64,000 nt of DNA from contig NC_049562.1 in assembly GCF_013368755.1 (NCBI RefSeq), positions 558,001 to 622,000 on the forward strand. Direction: 5' to 3'. The position numbers and the translations under genes were made by a program. Source of the stretch: Talaromyces rugulosus. Taxonomy: Eukaryota > Ascomycota > Eurotiomycetes > Eurotiales > Trichocomaceae. Below, one piece after another: positions 35,058 to 45,373 of this stretch (its first letter is position 1; the number at the start of each line of letters is the position of its first letter). The notes beneath the pieces were generated by a model. It searched no databases and was not told where the DNA came from. It was given only the letters and a program-made list of their open reading frames with translations.

Positions 35058-37171
35058 TTAACGAGACAGGACTGTTCTCACAACCGCCCTCAGTCTTTCC
35101 GTACTGTCTCCCTCCCACCGCTGACTCCGCCATGCCACAAAATAATCTGGTCTTACAAGAACACATCCCGATTCAGCAACATCCCGGACTTTAGCCCAAT
35201 CAAGATACTGATCCTCCCACTCTTGTCTAAACCCAATTGAATACACCGCAATAGGCACACCGAATTCAGCCGAGGCTTGTTGTGCGGCATCTCTCCAGCC
35301 TTGCCCACCGATACCAGTGAATAACGCAAATTGTCCTTTTCCCGCTAGGTCAATAGTAGAAATGTGCTTCTGGTCAGGGATAGTACGAGTTAGCCATACA
35401 TGTGGCAGTCTCGCGCCAGGGTAAGTGGTTGGATGGTAATGTTCTAGCGAGTCTGTCGTAAACGTGGGCATGGCTCCTTGATCCGACTTGAGAACGGCCG
35501 ATGAAGTGTAGCGTTGGTTCATTTCGATTCCAAGACCGTGTTCTTCCCGATTGATGAGCCTCAATGCTTCTGCTAATTCCTGGCGACTCTTTTGTCCTCG
35601 GTCTGAATCTTCCTTTAAAAGGTCGAATTTCGCTATGCGGGCGGCAACGGTGGGCTCGAGGTTTCCTAGGATTTCCCATATCCTCTTATGGTTACGGAGT
35701 GATGCATTTGCCCTGTCCCAATCGCTTTAGTAATCGAAATTACGGGGGAATTGAGAAAAAAGATCGAAGAATTTACTTACTGTGTGACTACATCCAGCCC
35801 GACAGGTTGACGTTCAGCATTGTAAGTTCCCAACAGCTCCTTTCCAGCGAGACCTATGCGCAGTGAAAGGGTATCAGCTATCATCAAATACACTATGGCA
35901 TGTATAATATGCTCACCTTTGTCGACATAGGCCACTTTCCAAGCTAGGTTGTGCGCGTCTTGAATGCAGGTGTTGGAACCGAGACCATGATTTGGAGGGT
36001 GTCGATGTACAGCATCACCTAACCCATAGACATTGCCTCTGGAGTATTCCCCTGCGGCAGTCTCATTAATCATCCACGTAGAGATGCCCTTGATCTTCAC
36101 CTCAACGGAGTCATCGCCAATAAATTCGCGAACTCGCTTAATATATTCTGATTCGTGCCGCGCCTTCCTTTCAGCTTCAGGTGATGGAAAGATGATACAT
36201 AACCACTCGTGCCAGGGTTTAACCATTCGTAGACACCCAATCCATGCATAATCGGGATGCTCCTTATCAGGCGTTAGCACCCAATGTAGGTTTCCCATGC
36301 GGCTCTTCATAAGATGAGTCATATCGGCTTCAATTAGGATATTGATAGCAAATCCCTGACCAGGGCGTTTAATCATCGGGACATCAAGCTGCTGCATAAT
36401 CGGACTCCGGGCTCCGTCGCATGCAAAGAGGTGCTTGGACCGAACACGGTATGTCTGACCGGTCACCTTGTCGTATAAAGTAGTTGTGACTCCCTCGTCA
36501 CTGGGGTCTTGCTTGAATGAAATGAACTTGGTATCCCATCGACACTTGAACCCATTCAATGTGGCATGGCGAATCAACAAGGGTTCAAGAAGTGTCTGTG
36601 GAAGGTCCAGTGGCTCAGATGGACTGGCAAGCTCGTAATCGCCCTGAAAGTAGAGTTAGACCATGTTGTGCGCTATGATAGAACCGGTATTTCAAAAATA
36701 ACTTGCCTTCCGTTTTGGATCATTCCCCCAAGAGTAGATACGTGCATACTCCTCTCCAGCCATACTATTGGACCAGCGAGTATGTACCATAGTATTTCCC
36801 TGTGTTCCTATTTTATAGCAGTCTTTGTCGACACCAATGTCACGTAAACAGTCTACACCTAAATAAGCACTGTTTATTATCTAAGGAATGAGTTTGTTTA
36901 CCTAAGGCAGCCATGTTGGTAATATGAGCTCGTGGTGTATCTGCATTGCCAGGGTCCTGACTCACGATCAACCCAGTCAGCCCTAATAAACCATTGTCAA
37001 TGCAAAGCTTAGAGAAATTATTCTTAGGACAGTTTTTGTCTTACCATGTTGCGCCAGAAAGCACGCCAATGAGGCACCAGCAGGACCGGTGCCAACAATC
37101 AGGTAATCTGTAGAAACTTCAGCAACGGGGTCACCGGCGTGAAAACCGTTCACATGCGAGGTTTCCGCCAT
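35058..37171 (-). CDS. FAD-dependent aromatic monooxygenase (phenol hydroxylase/TfdB type)
   Basis: Minus-strand exons 37171-37045, 36982-36902, 36858-36707, 36643-35917, 35853-35781 and 35712-35058 encode 604 aa. It belongs to the class A flavoprotein hydroxylases, which use NAD(P)H and oxygen to hydroxylate phenolic rings. The dinucleotide fold YLIVGTGPAGASLACFL is at 24-40. The DG motif is FACDGARSP (about 193-201), and the second FAD motif GDAVHRHPPNHGLGSN starts at 329, followed by DAHNLAWK. The C-terminal domain (about 430-604) is the thioredoxin-like fold of the phenol 2-monooxygenase group. Intron 3 has a GC donor (AAG|GCAAGT), and no GT alternative keeps the frame. ATG 37240 is an in-frame upstream alternative. 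The promoter elements at 37495-37530 lie 320-360 bp upstream. The substrate is unknown, and the cluster context suggests a phenol. Confidence 0.88.
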
Positions 37172-37622
37172 TATTTGTCGTTGCACTCTCAGCGTAGACT
37201 CTGGATTATAGAAATTGCTTGAAAAGGATGGATCGCACACGTCCGAATGAGGATTTATATATATTGTGATCCTATTATTCGAAACTAGGCACTTTTCTCC
37301 ATCATGATATTGCTACAACTACCCACCGGGTTAGTGGATATGACCTGGGGAGAAGCGGGACAGATTCAACAGGGAAAACTTTCCCCGCACACTGGGCTGG
37401 TAAAAATGATTAATTGTTTAGTATTTAGCTGAACCTTGATTACTTGTGGACATTTTGATTGGAGTCGGACTTGTCCCGAGACGATGTCTGAGTACTGGGG
37501 TTCCGGCCCCGCGGATGGGGTTCCGAGCGGCAATCATGGGGTGATGAGGTATGTAACGGCAGGTCCGTTGCGAGGTTCCTAGATCCAGACAGATACTTTA
37601 TTGGAATATGATACAGCAATCC
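37172..37622. promoter_or_regulatory. Promoter region of the FAD monooxygenase gene with cluster elements
   Basis: The region holds CTGGGGTTCCGG at 37495-37506 and ATGGGGTTCCGAGCGG at 37515-37530, separated by CCCCGCGG. A further ATGGGGT half-site occurs near 37536. The second copy is one base from the copy at 48525. Confidence 0.75.
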
Positions 37623-39392
37623 CTAGTTCTGCATGAGACCCTCCAGTGTCTTGCTCATTTCTCGACAGCATGGCCACGGCAACCGGGCAATTTCATGCTC
37701 GAACATACTCAGCACTTTCAACGTGCCATATTTCAAATCGGTGGCAGCTCGGGAACGAAGACGTTGCCATACCACTAGTGCAGATATGAATAAGACGATC
37801 GGTAACCAGATGGATAAGTTCGGTCTTGCAGTCTTAGAATTTTTATCACAATGATCTAAGACAAGCCAGGCAAGATCCATTGCTTTATCCGAAATCTCCA
37901 TTTCCCTTGACTCAACCGGATGGGAGCAGATACTGCCATATCCTGCCATACGAGGCAGTTCCCAAAGTGCAGGGCAGATCAGATGAAGTTTAGTGAAGTA
38001 GTAGAGAGCAAGGATGTCGTTATCAACCTTGTCATGAAAGGTGTTCTCCCACTGAGAAAGGGCCGCCATCATACCAGCACTTTGGCGCAAAAACTCAGAC
38101 TTCGCAGATAGTGGAGCATAAGGGTTGCGCAGCCTTTCGTCCTTGGGGGTAGAAAGGTGCGGCAGCGACACATGGCAACGTTGTATGTAGATAATATCAC
38201 TTAACAACGCTGTAATCAGTAGTAGACCGTCTTCAGAGCTTTTTACGTCTGGTGGTAAGACATCGTCATGAGCAAGTAAATTGTAAATTGTGCGAAATGA
38301 ATGCATTGACGACGGCATTTTGATCCATAGCTCGCTTACAGAATGGTTTATAACTGTGTTGCAATGTACCGAGTGCATAACATCAATTAATAACATATAA
38401 CTGATCAATGAACTGTGTCCATTCAATTAGCGGTAAATATCAAGAAACCCTAGACATGTTCAAACCTTTTCATGCTTGATTCTCTTTCTGGTATTTCACC
38501 CGGTACTAAAAGCGGTGGGTAATAATCGGTTAGATGAAGACGCCTCGTAATCTAGAGTAATTGTATATTCAAGTTAACTTCTCTGTTTTCATTAACATCA
38601 TGTCATGTATTTCACTCACAGTCGTGACATTGGCCAGTAGGCCGGTGGCCTGCCTGCACTCCTTGTGGTCCGTTGACAGGATGCCGTAAGTAATTAACAA
38701 CGTAGCCTGTGAAATAGCATATTAACAACTATTACTTTTTTTTTTGGATATTCTAGTACATACCGCCACCACGGCCTCAAGAAGACGAGCTTCACGGTTG
38801 TCAACCTCAAGCATAACCCCCCACAGGTGCACCCCAGTAATGAAAAAGTCGCTACCGCTTAGATGCTCGTTCGTACCCGCCAGTGGAGAGGTGACTGATG
38901 ATATACAAGCGAGTGCGAGTTGCAGATATGGGGGAATAATGCCTGATGTTCCCGTAACATCCACCGAATTGATGAAGATGTGTTGTTTGAAGGAAGTATA
39001 GAATTCTCCCTGTAGCCGCAATAATTCGTCCTCGGAGGGCATAGCCAAGTTATCAGAAAGCAATGCCATTGGATATGTATACGAGGCAGCGGAGTCTGTC
39101 TAAGGCACATGGCTTAGCTCTAGTAATCTGTCGTGGGAACGGCTTTGGGACTCACTGGAGGAGTTAATGTCGGGTTCAAAGTCTCGGATTCACCAATGAA
39201 AGAAGCAGCGTCTAGCACGCTTTCTCCCTCTTCTTCTGCATATTCACTGTGCAACAGCGCAACTCGAAAACGTTCGAGAAAGCTAACTGCAGGGCTTTGG
39301 TTGGCATCGTGCACATCCCACTGCGTCGGATGCCGTTCACCTGGCCATTGCCTGTAGCTTGAGTTTCTCGTGGCATTATCTGTCCTGGACAT
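37623..39392 (-). CDS. Fungal_trans-domain regulator lacking a DNA-binding domain
   Basis: Minus-strand exons 39392-39156, 39099-38764, 38706-38620, 38551-38466 and 38412-37623 encode 511 aa. The middle of the protein has features of the fungal transcription-factor regulatory domain as seen behind C2H2 fingers: PPYLQLALACISS, SDFFITGVHLWGVMLEVDNREAR, TYGILSTDHKE and NVTTITRRLHL. Unlike normal family members, the protein starts directly with MSRTDNATRNSS and a short FLERFRVALLHSEY segment. I find no Cys-His finger or Zn2Cys6 in frame upstream, and only 172 bp separate this start from the divergent gene, which does carry both finger types. It could act as a partner or competitor of that factor. 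Whether it is a functional co-regulator or a truncated factor is open. The five exons all join without frame breaks, which argues against decay. Confidence 0.72.
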
Positions 39393-39564
39393 TGCGCTGC
39401 TGTCCAGTATCGTGGAATTGATTCCTTCATGCAAAAGCAAATCGGGATTGGGAGGCGAGAGTTTGGTGGTGGTGGAGAAAAACGGCAGGAACCGGGGTTC
39501 TTATCAACCCCGCGGAACCCCAGCTTTCTGCAGCTTTCCCAACATCGCTTCCATTATCGCCACG
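39393..39564. promoter_or_regulatory. Divergent promoter of the two regulator genes with cluster elements
   Basis: Only 172 bp lie between the two start codons. CCGGGGTTC is at 39492-39500 and CGGAACCCCAG at 39513-39523, which on the minus strand reads CTGGGGTTCCG, the same as 37495-37505. This suggests the regulators control their own expression. Confidence 0.7.
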
Positions 39565-42097
39565 ATGGACGACCTCATCGACGTGTATCCAAGCCCAAGG
39601 CGCGATAAACAGGTGTGCTCAGTTCTCAAGCAGCCAGACATCAAAGACTTTAGTCTCTTAGCGAAAGATAATAACTAACAACCACAGTGCGATATCTGCT
39701 CACGAAGCTTCGCCCGATCGGAGCATTTGGCGAGGCATCGTAGGACGCGTAAGATATCAATCTAGCTCTTGATACATCCTCAGCTAGCTAAACTGCATTT
39801 TAGATACCAAAGAAAAGCCTTTTACTTGTCCTTATTGCCACAAGTCTTTCCAGAGGTCCGATGTCAAAGCTACCCATGTAAGAAAGTGCCATGGCAACTC
39901 TCCTGGCTATGGTGATCAAGAGGAAGATAGACGTCGCAAGCGTGTCCGCATTGCATGCCACAGTTGTCGTAAACGGAAGATGCGCTGCGATGGGAATGAG
40001 CCTTGCGCTCCCTGCAACTCGACCCAGACTGCCTGTCATTACCCAGCTTCGCCGACATCAACAAGGCATGCCCATACCCAGTTAGAAAATGAGTTACATT
40101 TGTCAACCAGCAACGATGATCCGCGTCTACTTAACACAGAGAGCGAGCCCTTTCTGGACACTGAAGCGGACTCGCTTCAGACAGCCCATCAAGAGGCATT
40201 CAACCTACCTTTCCAAGGAGGACAGCCAATGCCTTTCGATACCGGTACAATGGTTGATGCACGCGGACTGCCCCTGTCCAACGATGATATCATTTATTCA
40301 ATCCCAGCTGCGACGGGAGGACTTGACTTTTGGCAAATGCCCCCCACGGTATGTAACAAACGCCCCCCTCTATCATGGCCTGAAGGCTAAGGATCGTACG
40401 GTCAGTTCTGGTTTGACGGATCAGACCTGTCCTGGAGTGATGACATTTTTGATTCGACATCACCAATCTCAAATCATGTTTTTTCTTCGTCAATGCAGCA
40501 TTTGACGGCTATCATGCAAGAATACTTTGATCGAAAATCTCGGGCACCTTCGCCTTCGCTGAATAAAGCTAGCAAGATGTGGTACTCGGCTCCACCAAAC
40601 ATGGACGACTACAACAAGGACATTCTTAGGGTTTTCTTAAATATCTTCCGCCGATACATACCAGAGACCTTTCCACTGTTTATAGATTTTACAGTTGGTG
40701 GCCAAAATCGCGCCGCATATACCCTCGCTATAGCTGCCACGGGTGGACTTTTTTGCTCAGTACCTGGCAGCGCCGAAGTTGCCAAGGCAATGTATAATGA
40801 TGCTCGGCGGTTATTACTAGCTTCGGTATGTCTATTTGTTGTTTTATGAAGGCCAAATTTTTAATATCGACCAGTTCCATATCCGCAATCCAGTAGATGA
40901 GATCTCAGCTAGTCCGCAAGATAAACTGTTAACAGTGAAGACAGTAAGCTCTTTTTACTTCTACTCTCTCAAAGCATACTAATCACTGTTCATCAGTTTA
41001 TCCTTCTCAAAATTTATGGTCTTTGCAGTGGTGATAAAAGATCCTATGAATTTGTAGAGGCTTTCCATGGCAATTTCGTACATGTTCGTTCACTCGGCTC
41101 GTTTTTTTTATAGTCTTTCTCTCTAATCTCCAACTAGGCAGTACAAGAGTACAGTCACTCATGCGAAAGTTCTGGATTGAACAACTTGAACGATGAGATA
41201 AATACTCGGTTTGTACATCACACACACTCCTGGAAACGAGTGTTGCTAATCACTTATAGGCTCCTAGAAACTCTGCAAATTTTAGATTGCTACCGCGTTA
41301 TCATAATGCAACGACCCCCATCGCTCTCATGGCATCACGTTGATTTATTTGCAAGACCAGGAACTCACATGTCCCATTTCTACGAAATCTCCAGAGATCT
41401 GACAGATGGTGGCCACAAAATAGAGACTAGTTGTCCCCAAGAATTCCACCTCCCCAGTCTTGCAGGATTATGCTCTTATTTATGGCCCGCGACCTATTCG
41501 AGGCAAAACAGGGATTTTGGAGATGGACCGTCGACCAAAAGCACATATTTCTGGGAGCCCCATTTCGCCGAGCTAGCCTGCGATAATTGGCTTCGTACAA
41601 TCGGCCAGACGAGCAGCTATGCTTCCCTTGCAGTTTATCATATGATGAACATTATGCTCCACGCAAATCTTACGATGCTACAGCATTTTGCGCATTCTGC
41701 CCCAGGATCGGCTGCACGAGACCCAAAGAATAGTTTAGTGGCTAGGGAGATAAAAACATGGAAAGAGGGCAGACACTACGAGATCGCGAACTGGCATGCC
41801 GAGGGTATCATATCATCCGTTGAGAAAGCAATCAGCACTTCCTCGGGCAAAGCTGAGCAACAACGATCGAGATCAACCAACACTGAACCACGACGTCTCC
41901 CATACGAAGCGCCGCATGTACCTTATGCCATTTATTATGCAACCCTTGTGATATGGTGCGGTGCTATCACGGATGAACCAGCGGATATGTCTTCGCCAAA
42001 TGCTCAAGTATACATCGCACGTGGAGAGCGGATTTTGTCATTGCATAAAGTCCATATAGCTCAGCTTTTGGCGCGCGTGCTTTATGAGATTAAGTAG
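39565..42097 (+). CDS. Transcription factor with two C2H2 fingers, a Zn2Cys6 cluster and fungal_trans domain
   Basis: Exons 39565-39612, 39688-39748, 39804-40348, 40406-40825, 40875-40943, 40997-41083, 41138-41208 and 41260-42097 encode 712 aa. Two adjacent zinc fingers occupy residues 17-37 (CDICSRSFARSEHLARH) and 45-66 (CPYCHKSFQRSDVKATH). A binuclear cluster follows at 88-114 with Cys at 88, 91, 98, 104, 107 and 114 (CHSCRKRKMRC, then CAPC). The rest is a helical regulatory domain (KDILRVFLNIFRRYIPETFPLF, LLETLQILDCYRVIIMQRPPSL). The C2H2-plus-Zn2Cys6 combination is known in fungal pathway regulators. Its position, divergent from a DNA-binding-domain-less relative and in the middle of genes sharing a GC-rich element, makes it the best candidate for the cluster activator. 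The exon 6 donor is uncertain: GTTCGT at 41084 was preferred to GTACAT at 41078. Confidence 0.88.
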
Positions 42098-42533
42098 ATA
42101 GTCTTCTTCATAAATAACGGTCATTATATGAGCCCATATTATTTAGTCATATTTGGAGCATATATAGCTGCTTGCAGATGGAACCCGGAAGGATGGCATT
42201 TTATACGGTTTCTCCCGGTCCGAACGTGATAGTACTATATCTTTCCGTTAGTGTCGAATCCCATTACGATTTCGTGAGCTTTAGTAGCGATCTTGTTGGA
42301 TTTTTCTGAGCCAGAATCCAGGGGTTATTGTTAAACATTACGGCGTTCGCGGATCAATCGGGTGGTGTTCCAGGCTGGAGCCGATGGGGTACCGAGGTGG
42401 ATCTATACAGCCATTGGAACTACTCTGTCATACACTATCTACATATGTAAATACCACCTGATTATCCTTTTCATGTTTTTACGATCCAATATTCTCTTAG
42501 ATCTAGCTTAGAATCCTTAGGAAAATTGCAAGC
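42098..42533. promoter_or_regulatory. Promoter region of the CocE-type hydrolase gene with cluster element
   Basis: The region holds ATGGGGTACCGAGGTGG at 42384-42400, about 134 bp before the ATG at 42534. Upstream of this the sequence is AT-rich 3' flank of the transcription-factor gene. Confidence 0.72.
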
Positions 42534-44429
42534 ATGCCAAACAAATTGCGCGACGACCTCCACAAAGTCGACACCACATCGTTCGACTATATTTACGAAG
42601 AAAATGCGACTATTCCACTGAAAGAGGGACGTGGAGTTGTCCGGTGCAATGTTTTCCGGCCTAAAGCTCCTGCGGGTTCACAATTCCCCGTCTTAGTGAC
42701 GTATGGGCCTTATGGCAAGGATGTTCACTACTCAGTGTAAGTGTTGTGAGTTTCTTGTGTGTTGGTTTACTCACATTTCACCTCAGCTTCCACACAGCTT
42801 CATTCTCAGAAGTGCCCGCAGAGCATCACTCGCCCCATTCAGCATGGGAAACACCCGATCCCGGGTTCTGGACACGCCATGAATATGCTCTTGTTCGAGC
42901 CGATGAAGTCGGCCTGGGCCAGTCACCGGGCGTTCTCAATACCATGTCTCGCGACACCAGTCTTGCTTTCAAAGATGTGATTGAATGGGCGGCCTCTCAG
43001 TCATGGTCTTCTGGAAAGGTTGGCCTGCTCGGAATTAGCTACTATGCTGGCAGTCAATGGCGAGTAGCAGCACGTCGACCTCGCGGCCTGGCATGCATGA
43101 TTCCCTGGGAGGGAATGAGTGACTATTACCGTGATCGCTGTCGGCATGGTGGTATATTATCAAATACCTTTATTGATTTTTGGTGGAATCGACAAGTGAG
43201 TCACCCTACTTTATTTTTAAGGCATCTCACCTAACATGGCATTTTAGGTTATTGTAAACCAGTACGGTCGTCCTGGTAGAGCAGCTCGCAACTACGGCGT
43301 AGACACCATTGAAGGAAACCTCGAAGAATCTGAGCTCCGCGCCAATTGCCATGATCAAAATGTGGATAATGTGGTAAACCGTTTTCTCGACGATGATTAC
43401 TACGCCAGCAAAGACTATAACATGTCCGATATCGAAGTCCCAATGCTATCAGTTGGAAACTGGGGAGGTATTCTACTTCATTTAAGAGGCAATGTGGAAG
43501 GATTCATGAATACCGGATCCCAGCACAGGTATCTGCGGCTTATCACTGGTCGACATGATCTGCCGTTCTACACCAAGGAGTGTGTGGATCTACAACTGAG
43601 CTTCCTCGATGCATTCCTCAAAGGGAAAGATCCTCAAGGTTGGTCGCGAGGCGAACAGCCAACAGTAGGATACAAAGTCCGTGTGGGCGACGTTGGATAC
43701 AATGACACAGCTGCTGAAGCGGCATACCCTTCAAGATCTGCAGAGGAATGGCCAATCCCAGAAACGAAGTATACCAAGTATTATCTTACTCCAACCCAAG
43801 GGCTGAGTGAGACTCGTGTTGCTCAGAATGATGAAAGCAAAATTTCGTACAAGGCCCTTGGGGACCTTAAAAATCAACAACTCATTCAATTTCACAGCGA
43901 GCCATTCACGGAGCATGTCGAGTTTACAGGCCATGTTGTTGCGCATTTGAACGTGTCAGTTACGGCCCAAGAGAATCAAGCCAGTCAGCCGAGTGACATT
44001 GATCTGTTCCTCACTGTCCGGCACTTGGATGCCACGGGAAAGGAGATTTATTATACAGGTACTGTTGGCGACCCTGTGCCTATCTCCAAAGGCTGGCTGC
44101 GGGTTAGTCTTCGAGCCGTGAACGAAAAGGACCCAAGACATCAGCCCTGGCATCCTCATCGTGAGTATCTATCAACGGACCACTCTCCACTAGTCCCGGG
44201 AGAGATATACCCGGTTGACGTGGAGATATGGCCTACGAATGTTGTGATGTCGCCCGGTGACAAGTTGGTGTTTGAAGTTTCCTCTGGTGATACGCAAGGT
44301 GCTGGACTATTTGAACATAATTCAAAGGAGGACCGAGATGAGAAGTCTTTTGGAGGGGTGAATCATGTTCATTTTGGAAAGGGCTATGAGAATTGGCTGC
44401 TGATGCCTTTGATACCATCCAAAATTTGA
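42534..44429 (+). CDS. CocE/NonD-type alpha/beta hydrolase (peptidase S15 family)
   Basis: Exons 42534-42736, 42787-43195 and 43248-44429 encode 597 aa. The N-terminal alpha/beta-hydrolase domain shows PVLVTYGPYGKD, ALVRADEVGLGQSPG, and the nucleophile elbow GISYYAGSQW (Ser152). A helical cap follows, then NWGGILLHLRGNVEGF and the likely catalytic His in GRHDLPFYTKE (His307). The C-terminal third is the jelly-roll domain of X-Pro dipeptidyl-peptidase-like enzymes (HVVAHLNVSVTAQ, SDIDLFLTVRHLD, PGDKLVFEVSSGD). Members hydrolyse esters or amides. Cocaine esterase is the best-known relative. In this cluster it may open a lactone or ester, or act on a ring-cleavage product. Both are inference. 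No signal peptide is present, so it should be cytosolic. Confidence 0.88.
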
Positions 44430-44739
44430 ATATTTAACACTAACAGACACTTCAATATTGTGTCTTCAACAATACGTATGCAGTCAACTAGGATAGATTA
44501 TCTCACTCAGGAACGATCTCCAAAACTCTCGTTTACATATGCAATAGTTGATAGTGCTTTCAAAATGTTGTATTGTGCCATTTATGTTCTTATTAATTCC
44601 AGCTTCACAAGCATACATTTCAGTTACCAATCTCCTCCAACAGGATACCTCATTATCTGGCCATTCAATTTCCCTCCTGTTGCCCGCCATATTCGGTTAA
44701 GAGTCTAATCCAGTAATTATCAGCCCGGTTTCTTTATTC
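44430..44739. other. Convergent intergenic spacer
   Basis: 310 bp of AT-rich sequence between the hydrolase stop and the small ORF on the other strand. Nothing is recognised in it. Confidence 0.6.
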
Positions 44740-45042
44740 TTAGATACTCAATACTCTTACCCCCATCATCCACACCCCAGAAAACATCGCGACAACAATC
44801 CCCGACTCAACCAAATCCTGTCCAGCGGATCGGTCAGATATCCGATGTGTCCGGCTTGTCTCATGGTAGGCAGGCATTCGTCGCCAGTCGGACGGCCAGT
44901 TTCGTTCTGACCGTACTGGTTGTTGTGAGGCATTTTGGCTAGGTACTGAACTCGTCTCAACTCCGGTTTCGAGAACGTCGTAGGCGCGAAGAGTTTCGCG
45001 AACTGTCCTAGGTTCTTCTATGATGGTTTCGGTTCCGGCCAT
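44740..45042 (-). CDS. Small hypothetical protein with a hydrophobic C-terminus
   Basis: A single-exon ORF of 100 aa. The first 75 residues are hydrophilic, with several Arg, Glu and Ser residues. The last 20 (GIVVAMFSGVWMMGVRVLSI) are hydrophobic and could be a tail anchor. I do not recognise the family. In favour of it being real: its start faces the aldehyde-dehydrogenase-like gene across a 331-bp region with a cluster-type palindrome, and no other gene fits there. Against: its length is near the limit of chance ORFs, and the true gene may have further exons. Confidence 0.42.
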   Translation of the reverse strand: MAGTETIIEEPRTVRETLRAYDVLETGVETSSVPSQNASQQPVRSERNWPSDWRRMPAYHETSRTHRISDRSAGQDLVESGIVVAMFSGVWMMGVRVLSI

Positions 45043-45176
45043 TTTTTGTTCAGGTGAGAAAAGTATGAAGATCGATATTTGGAGCTTTCTGGTACTATTG
45101 GGAACTAAAAAACAATTAGACTAAATGTTACCACGCTGGTACGCATCCGTGACCCTAAACGGGGAGCCGGAATAGG

Positions 45177-45191
45177 ATGGGGTAACCCCAT
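45177..45191. promoter_or_regulatory. Palindromic form of the cluster element between the small ORF and ALDH-like gene
   Basis: ATGGGGTAACCCCAT is an inverted repeat with a single central base unpaired. AACCCCAT follows at 45198-45205. It lies in the 331-bp divergent promoter 45043-45373. ATGGGGT is the same left half as in the copies at 32252, 37515, 42384 and 48525. Confidence 0.65.
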
Positions 45192-45373
45192 GTTCTCAAC
45201 CCCATGCTTCCAACACGTCATTTTATTCACCAAAAGGATGATCATCTCACTCTGGAGCTTAGTAGACGCGAATGCTAGGACGATCTCCAACAATAAAGCT
45301 TTATCTAGCCTACTATGATTAGAAACACACCTCTTACCTTGTAGACTGATTCACAAAAACTGACATAACTACA

